NCBI GenBank assembly: GCA_030427985.1
Contig: JAUIBH010000002.1
Span: 1 to 64,000 of the forward strand
Direction: 5' to 3'
DNA length: 64,000 nucleotides
DNA from: Bacteroidia bacterium
GTDB lineage: Bacteria > Bacteroidota > Bacteroidia > Flavobacteriales > Flavobacteriaceae
Translations under genes and position numbers: made by a program
The notes under the pieces: model-generated
Database searches by the model: none
Seen by the model: only the letters and a program-made list of their open reading frames with translations
Told to the model about the DNA's origin: nothing
In this document: positions 28,122-35,371 of the stretch, in pieces
How positions within the stretch are numbered: position 1 is the stretch's first letter
Layout: each line of letters begins with the position of its first letter

Positions 28122-28751
28122 TTAACGATAAAAGATTCGGATGAGGGTGATTACCAAAAGTACAAGCATCAATGCACTCAAAATGTAGTTGGAATTCTTT
28201 GAGAACCGATTGGTCTTGGTTTCCAATTTATCAAAATAAAAAGTATACAGGTACAATACGGAAAAAGTTCCCGCTCCGGCGGCCACCACAAAAGTGGTAA
28301 TGTCCTTGGCTTCAAATTTTATCCATCCGGCCTCGTTCCACATGGCATTGAGCCCGCTGTAATAAGGAATGGTCAATAAGTTTAACGCCGCCAACAAAAC
28401 ACCTTTGTAAAAACTGTTCTTTTTACTGACTTTCACCTCTTTCAGTTTTTGTGTTTTTTTCCGCTTGGCGGTAATAAAAAAGTAAATGGCAAAAAAGGCG
28501 AAGACCGCAATGGCAATTTTCAACAAAAGGTCAATCACCTCTGGGTTTCTATACAGAAATTTTGAGATAAAAACGGCAATATAGGCCTGTACCATAATCA
28601 TGGAAGACACCCCCAGACTGAAGATGATACCGTTCAATTTTCCTTTTTCCACACTTGTTTTGGCCGCATTCATGTTAAGCAGTCCTGGCGGCACCGTAGC
28701 CATAAAGGCTGCCGAAAATGTGGCGAAGAAAAGTATAAGGATATGGGTCAT
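28122..28751 (-). CDS. LysE-family exporter
   Basis: A 209-residue membrane protein with about six hydrophobic segments (5-27, 40-63, 69-91, 112-130, 146-168, 186-206). The start, FATFSAAFMATVPPGLLNMNAAK, matches the LysE/RhtB opening PPGP region. Family members export amino acids or other small solutes. It is 3 bp downstream of trmB and 2 bp upstream of the ATL gene, so the three are probably one transcript. Confidence 0.82.
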   Translation of the reverse strand: MTHILILFFATFSAAFMATVPPGLLNMNAAKTSVEKGKLNGIIFSLGVSSMIMVQAYIAVFISKFLYRNPEVIDLLLKIAIAVFAFFAIYFFITAKRKKTQKLKEVKVSKKNSFYKGVLLAALNLLTIPYYSGLNAMWNEAGWIKFEAKDITTFVVAAGAGTFSVLYLYTFYFDKLETKTNRFSKNSNYILSALMLVLLVITLIRIFYR

Positions 28752-28754
28752 TGA

Positions 28755-29423
28755 TTAGATTATCCTAAACTGGATGTAGGTGATTGGTTTTCCAGCCTCA
28801 AGATACTGATTTTCATAGAAAGTCTGGATTTCCAAAACTTCGGAAGGGCTTCCTTCATTCTTGTATACATCATGATTGGCATACAAAATTTCATGTCCAA
28901 GTCCCTGTAAAAGCCCTAAGGTATAGCCATGCATGTATTCGCTATCGGTCTTTAAATGTACTACCCCTTCAGGCTTGAGTACCTTCTTGTATCGTTCTAA
29001 AAATACCGGATTCGTCATTCTATGTTTGGTGCGTTTGTATTTGATCTGTGGGTCTGGAAAGGTAATCCAGATTTCATCTACCTCGTTTTCCCCAAACAAA
29101 TGGTCTATGAGTTCAATTTGGGTCCTAAGGAATGCCACATTATCCAGTTTTTGCTCCAAGGCCGATTTGGCCCCTCGCCAAAAACGAGCACCTTTTATAT
29201 CGACTCCAATGTAGTTTTTGTCTGGGTTTCTTTGGGCCAAACCAACGGTGTACTCGCCTTTACCACACCCCAATTCCAATACAATGGGATTGTTGTTCTT
29301 AAAAAAGGATGCCCAGTTATTCTTCAACTTGAATCCTTCCAAAACTTCCTCCCGTGTGGGTTGCACCACGTTGGCAAAGGTTTCGTTCTCCTTAAACCGT
29401 TTCAGCTTGTTTTTACTTCCCAC
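28755..29423 (-). CDS. trmB: tRNA (guanine-N7)-methyltransferase
   Basis: A 222-residue enzyme that makes m7G46 in tRNA. The SAM site is VLELGCGKGEYTVGLA; NYIGVDIKGARFWRGAK, FPDPQIKYKRTKHRM and LKTDSEYMHGY are family motifs. I start it at GTG 29423 (GSKNKLKRF is the usual N-terminus). The frame can extend to ATG 29483 or 29513, but a -7 promoter box lies between them and the GTG. First gene of trmB-lysE-ATL, divergent from the glycosyltransferase. Confidence 0.92.
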   Translation of the reverse strand: MGSKNKLKRFKENETFANVVQPTREEVLEGFKLKNNWASFFKNNNPIVLELGCGKGEYTVGLAQRNPDKNYIGVDIKGARFWRGAKSALEQKLDNVAFLRTQIELIDHLFGENEVDEIWITFPDPQIKYKRTKHRMTNPVFLERYKKVLKPEGVVHLKTDSEYMHGYTLGLLQGLGHEILYANHDVYKNEGSPSEVLEIQTFYENQYLEAGKPITYIQFRII

Positions 29424-29458
29424 TGCTTGCGTTTTTGAGCAAAAATTTAATGTTTTGG

Positions 29459-29466
29459 CAAAACTA
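29459..29466 (-). promoter_or_regulatory. Bacteroidota -7 element for trmB
   Basis: TAGTTTTG on the minus strand matches TAnnTTTG, 35 bases before the proposed GTG start. Its position favours the short form of TrmB. No clear -33 TTG. Confidence 0.45.
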
Positions 29467-29507
29467 AGGAAATCTAAAAGCATTTTGGATTTTGTTTTTT
29501 TGAGGTT

Positions 29508-30620
29508 ATGCAAAATTCAAAACGCATTCTAGTGGCTCCATTGAATTGGGGCTTGGGACATGCCACACGATGCATCCCCATTATCAATGCACTTTTGGAG
29601 CGCGGGTATCACCCTTTTATCGCTTCGGATGGAGTTGCTTTGACTCTTTTGCAAAAGGAATTTCCAGAGTTGCCTTCTTTTGAACTGCCTTCTTACAAAA
29701 TCACTTATGCCGAAAAGGGAAAGAATTTCAAGATAAAAATGATTTGGGATTCACCCAAGGTGCTCAAGGCCATGGCCAAGGAAAAAAAGGCGGTTAAAAA
29801 GTTGGTCAAAGAGCATCAATTGGACGGGATTATTTCAGATAACAGGCTTGGAGTGTATTATAAAAAAGTGCCTTGTGTTTTTATCACCCATCAACTCAAC
29901 GTACTTTCGGGAAACACTACGTGGATGAGTTCCCAAGCGCATCAAAAGATTATAAAAAAATTCAACGCCTGTTGGGTACCCGATGTGGAAGGCAAGCCTA
30001 ATTTGACTGGAAAGTTGGGGCATTTAAAAAAGTCCAAACTCAATATCAAATATTTGGGGCCATTGAGTCGGTTTGAGAAAATGGATGTTCCCATAATTTA
30101 TGATTTGATGGTCTTACTCTCTGGCCCTGAACCACAACGGACCCTTTTGGAAACGAAACTCTTGAAAGAGCTTCAGCAGTTTGAGGGAAACATTCTTTTT
30201 GTAGGTGGTAAAATTGAAGCTTCTCAGACCAAATCAGAAATCAAAACAGATAAAGGGTCTTTGTTGCACATGAATTTTATGCAATCCAACGAATTACAAA
30301 CTGGATTGAACCAAAGCGCCAAGGTTTTGTGCCGATCGGGTTATACCACGGTAATGGATTTGGCCAAGTTGGAAAAAAAGGCCTTTTTTATTCCAACTCC
30401 GGGACAATATGAACAAGAATATTTGGCCAAACGGATGGAAAAACAAAATTTGGTGCCTTATTGTGATCAGAATGATTTTACGTTGGAACAATTATCCCGA
30501 ATGAATGATTTTGAGGGGTTGGCTCAATTTGATTCGGAAATAGATTTTGCAGATTTGTTTACTGCTTTTTCCAAGGTGAATGAAAATTCGGAGCCTACAT
30601 CTTCTTCACTTTCCACGTAG
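29508..30620 (+). CDS. MurG-like (GT-B fold) glycosyltransferase
   Basis: A 370-residue protein with a GT-B look. The N-terminus ILVAPLNWGLGHATRCIPIINALLERGY is the Gly-rich acceptor-side motif of GT28/GT1-like enzymes. The C-terminal half has CRSGYTTVMDLAKLEKKAFFIPTPGQYEQEYLAKRM, the nucleotide-sugar-binding region with Glu/Gln. The substrate is unknown. The last 97 bp overlap the end of the convergent histidine-kinase gene on the other strand. Confidence 0.85.
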   Translation: MQNSKRILVAPLNWGLGHATRCIPIINALLERGYHPFIASDGVALTLLQKEFPELPSFELPSYKITYAEKGKNFKIKMIWDSPKVLKAMAKEKKAVKKLVKEHQLDGIISDNRLGVYYKKVPCVFITHQLNVLSGNTTWMSSQAHQKIIKKFNACWVPDVEGKPNLTGKLGHLKKSKLNIKYLGPLSRFEKMDVPIIYDLMVLLSGPEPQRTLLETKLLKELQQFEGNILFVGGKIEASQTKSEIKTDKGSLLHMNFMQSNELQTGLNQSAKVLCRSGYTTVMDLAKLEKKAFFIPTPGQYEQEYLAKRMEKQNLVPYCDQNDFTLEQLSRMNDFEGLAQFDSEIDFADLFTAFSKVNENSEPTSSSLST

Positions 30621-31600
30621 ATTTTTTCGCCATGTACCTCAATAATGTGCTTTACAATGGCCAGACCCAGCCCTGAGCCACCCTCATTTCGGCTACCACT
30701 TTGGTCCACCCGATAAAACCGCTCAAAGAGTCGGGGTATGTGCTGTTTTGGGATGCCCTCCCCGTTGTCCGTTACCCGAACAATGACCTTGTTCTTGATC
30801 AAATTTTCCACGCTTACCTCAGTGGTTCCGTTGGGATGTCCATATTTGATGGAGTTTACAAGGAGATTGCTGATCACCTGTTGGATTTTTTCACGATCCG
30901 CATTTACATAAATGGGTTGGGTATACTCCATATCGAATGTTAATGTGATATCCTTTTCCGCAGCCTTCATCTCTAAAAGGTCGAACACATTTTTAACCAA
31001 TTCGATGATATCAAAATCCTCACGCTCCAATTTTAGGCCACCTACTTCCAATTTGGTGATCAAATCCAAATCTTTTACAATGTAAATCAACCGTTCCACT
31101 CCTTTATTGGCTCGCTCCAAGTACTTTTTCCGGAGCTTTTTATCCTTCATGGCGCCATCTAGAAGCGTAAGGATATACCCCTGCACGGTAAAAAGAGGTG
31201 TTTTCAATTCATGCGACACATTCCCCAAGAAGTCTTTTCGATATTCCTCCCGAATTTTCAGGGTATCAATCTCGATTTTCTTCCCTTCCGCAAATTTTTC
31301 AATCTCTTGGGTAAGGGTCTTCATGTCTGTTGTTACCGGTTTTGAGGAGAAAGTGGATGATTCCAATAGCGAAACATCGTCATATATTTTTTTGATTCGG
31401 CGGTAAATAAAACGTTCCACCCTAATTTGGAGGATAATAAAGCACACCGCAAAACAAATCAAAGCAAACAGGATGGTATAGGGCCAGTTCATTCTTTCTT
31501 CCTCAATAAGAAAGACCACAAACAGTCCCGTTAAAAACGCAGCAATGAGAAGGGAAGACCTAAAGGCAAATTTATAGGATTTCCTTAGTTGAATGGCCAT
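30524..31600 (-). CDS. Sensor histidine kinase, PhoR-like
   Basis: A 358-residue membrane kinase. Two membrane helices (about 12-31 and 41-59) leave almost no extracellular loop. HisKA follows with H130 in FLGNVSHELKTPLF, then HATPase with N box (QQVISNLLVNSIKYG), G1 (DNGEGIP) and G2 (GGSGLGLAIVKH). There is no PAS or obvious sensor domain. It overlaps the response regulator by one base (TAATG), so the two form one unit. In phosphate regulons a PhoR of this form senses through partners; that role here is inferred from the neighbouring PHO-like array. Confidence 0.9.
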   Translation of the reverse strand: MAIQLRKSYKFAFRSSLLIAAFLTGLFVVFLIEEERMNWPYTILFALICFAVCFIILQIRVERFIYRRIKKIYDDVSLLESSTFSSKPVTTDMKTLTQEIEKFAEGKKIEIDTLKIREEYRKDFLGNVSHELKTPLFTVQGYILTLLDGAMKDKKLRKKYLERANKGVERLIYIVKDLDLITKLEVGGLKLEREDFDIIELVKNVFDLLEMKAAEKDITLTFDMEYTQPIYVNADREKIQQVISNLLVNSIKYGHPNGTTEVSVENLIKNKVIVRVTDNGEGIPKQHIPRLFERFYRVDQSGSRNEGGSGLGLAIVKHIIEVHGEKIYVESEEDVGSEFSFTLEKAVNKSAKSISESN

Positions 31601-32286
31601 TACAGAACAAACTTATACCCTACGCCCTTAACAGTTTTAAAGTGATGGTCCCCAATTTTTTCGCGCAGTTTTCTGATATGTACATCGATGGTACGGCCAC
31701 CGACCACTACTTCATTTCCCCAAACTTTATCAAGAATCACTTCTCTCTTGAACACTTTGCTGGGTTTTGAGGTAAGTAAGGATAATAGTTCAAATTCTTT
31801 TCTAGGGAGCACAATTTCTTCCCCATCATTAATGATCTTGTACTCTTCTCGGTTTATGACAATGTTTCCAACTTTGACGATATCCTCTACTTCCTTCTTT
31901 TCTTCCTTCAATCTTCGCAACAAGGCCTTCACCTTACTTACCAAAACCTTTGGTTTTATGGGTTTGGTGATATAGTCATCAGCACCAGCATCAAACCCGG
32001 CCACTTGCGAATAGTCTTCCCCGCGGGCGGTTAAAAAGGTAATGATTGTGTTTTCCAATCCAGGGGTGTTTCGAATCTGCTCACAAGCTTCAATACCATC
32101 CATTTCGGGCATCATTACATCAAGGATAATCAAATGCGGTATTTTTTTCTTGGCTTTGGCCACGCCTTCAGCACCATTTTTGGCGGTAAAGACCTCATAC
32201 CCTTCTGCAGACAGATTATAGCTTACAATCTCCAGAATATCAGGTTCATCGTCTACAAGTAAAATCTTAATGTCCTTGGTTTTCAT
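31600..32286 (-). CDS. OmpR/PhoB-type response regulator
   Basis: A 228-residue regulator. Receiver domain at 5-120 with acidic pocket D12/D13 and phospho-acceptor D56 (LIILDVMMPEMDG), switch Thr in ITFLTARG and Lys in DDYITKPIKP. Winged-helix DNA-binding domain at about 135-228 (LPRKEFELLSLLTSKP, VVVGGRTIDVHIRKLREKIG). It is cotranscribed with the kinase and divergent from the TonB receptor. An 11-bp-phased repeat array in the intergenic region is a natural target for a tandem-binding PhoB-type protein. Confidence 0.92.
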   Translation of the reverse strand: MKTKDIKILLVDDEPDILEIVSYNLSAEGYEVFTAKNGAEGVAKAKKKIPHLIILDVMMPEMDGIEACEQIRNTPGLENTIITFLTARGEDYSQVAGFDAGADDYITKPIKPKVLVSKVKALLRRLKEEKKEVEDIVKVGNIVINREEYKIINDGEEIVLPRKEFELLSLLTSKPSKVFKREVILDKVWGNEVVVGGRTIDVHIRKLREKIGDHHFKTVKGVGYKFVL

Positions 32287-32312
32287 GGGATGGTATTTCT
32301 AAGTTAAACGCC

Positions 32313-32320
32313 CAAATGTA
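32313..32320 (-). promoter_or_regulatory. Bacteroidota -7 element for the two-component genes
   Basis: TACATTTG on the minus strand matches TAnnTTTG, about 26 bases before the regulator start. The PHO-box-like array begins 27 bp further upstream, so one array could act on both divergent promoters. Confidence 0.5.
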
Positions 32321-32346
32321 AAGATAATACTATAACGGGATATATG

Positions 32347-32416
32347 CTTAACATTCATTTAATCTCATAACATTATTGTAACGGTTTTCAAATAAACACT
32401 TAACACACAGCTAACA
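32347..32416 (+). promoter_or_regulatory. PHO-box-like array of 11-bp-phased TAAC repeats
   Basis: Heptamers recur at an 11-bp pitch: CATAACA (32366), TGTAACG (32377), a weaker TCAAATA (32388), CTTAACA (32399) and GCTAACA (32410). Another pair in a different phase is CTTAACA (32347) and TTTAATC (32358). PhoB/PhoP-type regulators bind direct repeats at this pitch (CTGTCAT-type in E. coli, TTAACA-type in Bacillus). The array ends 20 bp before GTTCTTTG (32437-32444), a poor -7 box of the TonB receptor gene, as in activator-dependent promoters where the box replaces the upstream element. Confidence 0.6.
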
Positions 32417-32464
32417 TCGCTTTTACAGCCTGTGGCGTTCTTTGCGCCAAATACTTACCTGATA

Positions 32465-35314
32465 ATGAAATATTTTTTATTGATTTTAACCCTTGCAGTA
32501 ACAATGCAAGCGGCAGCACAGGATACCACGGGAAGCATCGTAGGTAAACTGACTGACAGAGAGCTAAATGATGAACCTTTAGCCTTTGCCAATGTCCTTA
32601 TAAAAGGGACAACAAACGGAACAACCTCAGATTTTGATGGGTTGTATGAAATTCCAAATGTAGAACCAGGAGTGTACACGTTGAGCTTTAGTTATTTAGG
32701 GTACGAAACCGTTGAAATTCCAAATGTAGAAGTAGTAGCCGGTAAAGTAACCAGTGTTAATGTACCCATGAGTGCGTCTACGGGGCTGGCTTTAGATGAA
32801 GTTGTAGTTACAACCGTTGCTAGAAAAGACTCAGAAATTGCATTGCTTTTGGACCAAAAAAGAACTGTGACTTTAGAAACTTCTATAGGCGCTCAGGAAT
32901 TGGCTAGAAAAGGAGCAAGTGATGCCGCTACGGCCGTTACCAAGGTTACTGGAATTTCTAGGGAAGAAGGTTCCAACAATGTATATGTGCGAGGTTTGGG
33001 GGATCGTTTCAACATTACAACCTTAAACGGACTTCCGTTACCATCCAACAATACAGCTAAAAAGAATATAGACCTAAGCTTGTTTGGTACCAGCATCATT
33101 GAATCCATTGGAATTGACAAGACCTATAATGCGCAAAACTATGGTGACTTTGGCGGTGCTAACATCAACATTGTATCTAGAAATTATACCGGTTCCGGTT
33201 TCTTGGAACTTGGTGTTGGTTCTGGTGTAAATACAGAAGCCATTGGTGTTGATGATTTCTACTTATTCGATGGGCCTAATTTTTCTGGTTTTTATGACAA
33301 ATCCATTCCCAACGGTGCATTCAACAATAGTTTTGATACCAGTTGGGATCGCGAAACACGTAGCACACCCATAAATTCCAATGTTTCACTTAAAGGAGGT
33401 GACACTTTTAACCTTGGTGAAAACTCCAGATTGAACTTTTTTGCCGTTGGTTCCTTCAGCAACGGAAATTCATATAGAGAAGGGGTCAATAGAGGTGCTC
33501 CTAACTTGGGAACTGGATTGCCCAATTCGGATTTTGATTATCAAAAATACAGCTATCAAACAGCCACTACCTTAATGGGTAATGTTGGACTTCGTTTGGG
33601 CAATGCAAATGATATTAAGTACAACTTTTTGCTGCTGAACAACAGTGAGCAAAAGCACGAAGAGTTCTATGGGATTCTAGACCGGGAAGATGACGCTCCA
33701 AATGGAGGTGGTTTCATTCAACGTAACACTTTTGACAAGACCTTGCTCCTTGTTCACCAACTTTTGGGAAGTCATGATTTAAGCGAGCGTTTCGAGGTGA
33801 ACTGGGGCATGGGGTACAACTTTGTTCAAAATCTGATTCCAGACCGTCGTCAAAATATCCTATTGCCCTATAGCAATAATGATCCTGAAGGGCCTAAGTC
33901 CTTTAGGCTTGTTTCTGCCGCATCAGCAAACCATAGGTTCTTTCAAGAATTGGAAGAAGAGGAGGTTTCAGCCAATTTGTCCACGTCATTTAAGTTCAAA
34001 AAAAATGAGGATGATGGATTTGATGGAAAGTTTACTGTAGGCTACAACGGACGTTTTAAAAATGTTGATTTTGACGCTACCCAATTTAACTATCAAATCT
34101 TAAATGTAGCCAACCAACCGTTCGTGGACCCCTATAACATTGATGCATATTTTGATGAGTATGGGCCAGATTCAGGTTTTTGGCAAATCAGGACCTTTAG
34201 GGGGACTGCTTCCACTGAAGGAGCGCTTGACCCCCAGACCTATGGAGGTGAACAACAAATCAATGCCGGGTATGTAACCTTAGAATACAAGTTCACTCCA
34301 AAATTCACGTTGTTTGCTGGGGCTCGGGGAGAGCAAATTAACCAAACCATTGAATGGAGCACCGTAATTCAAGGCGATGACAGCAATGAGTTGGACACTT
34401 TTGAGTTTTTGCCTTCGTTGGCACTGAAATATGAGTTGAACGAAAAGCAAAACCTACGATTTGCAGCTAGTAAAACCTATACGTTACCTCAATTTAAGGA
34501 AAGGGCTCCCTTCCTTTTCCAGGAAGAAATAAACCAAGATACACAAGGTAATCCTGCTTTGCAGAATTCCACCAATTACAATTTCGACCTAAGATGGGAA
34601 TTGTTCCCAACATCCAGTGAATTGGTATCCTTGGCTGTCTTCGGAAAGTACATTGAGAACCCCATCAACACATTCTTGGTTGTATCAGCAGCCAACAACT
34701 TAAGCTATGCAAATACAGGCGACAATGCCAGAGCTTTTGGTGCTGAGTTGGAAGTAAAATTGGACATACTAGAAACTGAAAGAGAAACTCCGGAAAGTAT
34801 CCTAACCAATAGACTTTCAATCGGGGGTAATGTTTCCTACTTGAATACCAGTCAAGAATTGGATTACCAAAAAGTTTCGGACGAAACCATTTTTGCAGCG
34901 GCTTTTACCAATACAAAAGCACCATTGCAAGGCGCATCTGACTTTATATTCAATACTGATGCAACCTATTATACCGAGTTTTCCGAAAACAAAAATTTAA
35001 GGACAACACTAGCGGCAAACTACTTCTCAGACCGAATCTACGCTTTGGGAAGCACCGGTAGAGGACATTTGGTAGACAAAGGTTTTGTAACCCTGGATTG
35101 GATTACCGCTGTGGAACTTGGAGAACACTTTGGCCTTGGGTTGAACATGAGAAACCTGCTAAACCCAACTGTGGAAAGGGTAAACGAAAATGCAGAAGGA
35201 GATTTGGATACGGAAAACCCCGCTATTCCAGGCTTCTTGGAAGATGGTCCGGTTACAGCTTTATCCTTTAAAAAAGGAGTTGATTTCAGCCTTTCCTTAA
35301 CCTATAAATTCTAA
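32465..35314 (+). CDS. TonB-dependent outer-membrane receptor
   Basis: A 949-residue receptor: signal peptide (1-19, ending AAAQ), CarboxypepD_reg-like domain (about 25-110, SIVGKLTDRELNDEPLAFANVLIKGT), then the plug (about 120-250, SDAATAVTKVTGISREEGSNNVYVRGLGDRFN). A 22-strand-type barrel ends in the aromatic terminus SLSLTYKF. ATG 32465 begins the signal peptide. It is followed after 57 bp by a lipoprotein gene, and a two-component system diverges from it. No SusD is present, so it is not a classical SusCD pair. The PHO-like array upstream suggests uptake of phosphate or a phosphorus compound; this is inference. Confidence 0.92.
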   Translation: MKYFLLILTLAVTMQAAAQDTTGSIVGKLTDRELNDEPLAFANVLIKGTTNGTTSDFDGLYEIPNVEPGVYTLSFSYLGYETVEIPNVEVVAGKVTSVNVPMSASTGLALDEVVVTTVARKDSEIALLLDQKRTVTLETSIGAQELARKGASDAATAVTKVTGISREEGSNNVYVRGLGDRFNITTLNGLPLPSNNTAKKNIDLSLFGTSIIESIGIDKTYNAQNYGDFGGANINIVSRNYTGSGFLELGVGSGVNTEAIGVDDFYLFDGPNFSGFYDKSIPNGAFNNSFDTSWDRETRSTPINSNVSLKGGDTFNLGENSRLNFFAVGSFSNGNSYREGVNRGAPNLGTGLPNSDFDYQKYSYQTATTLMGNVGLRLGNANDIKYNFLLLNNSEQKHEEFYGILDREDDAPNGGGFIQRNTFDKTLLLVHQLLGSHDLSERFEVNWGMGYNFVQNLIPDRRQNILLPYSNNDPEGPKSFRLVSAASANHRFFQELEEEEVSANLSTSFKFKKNEDDGFDGKFTVGYNGRFKNVDFDATQFNYQILNVANQPFVDPYNIDAYFDEYGPDSGFWQIRTFRGTASTEGALDPQTYGGEQQINAGYVTLEYKFTPKFTLFAGARGEQINQTIEWSTVIQGDDSNELDTFEFLPSLALKYELNEKQNLRFAASKTYTLPQFKERAPFLFQEEINQDTQGNPALQNSTNYNFDLRWELFPTSSELVSLAVFGKYIENPINTFLVVSAANNLSYANTGDNARAFGAELEVKLDILETERETPESILTNRLSIGGNVSYLNTSQELDYQKVSDETIFAAAFTNTKAPLQGASDFIFNTDATYYTEFSENKNLRTTLAANYFSDRIYALGSTGRGHLVDKGFVTLDWITAVELGEHFGLGLNMRNLLNPTVERVNENAEGDLDTENPAIPGFLEDGPVTALSFKKGVDFSLSLTYKF

Positions 35315-35371
35315 AACTGATCAATTAATAATAAATGTAAATCTGAATCTTTTAAATCTAAAACTATAATT

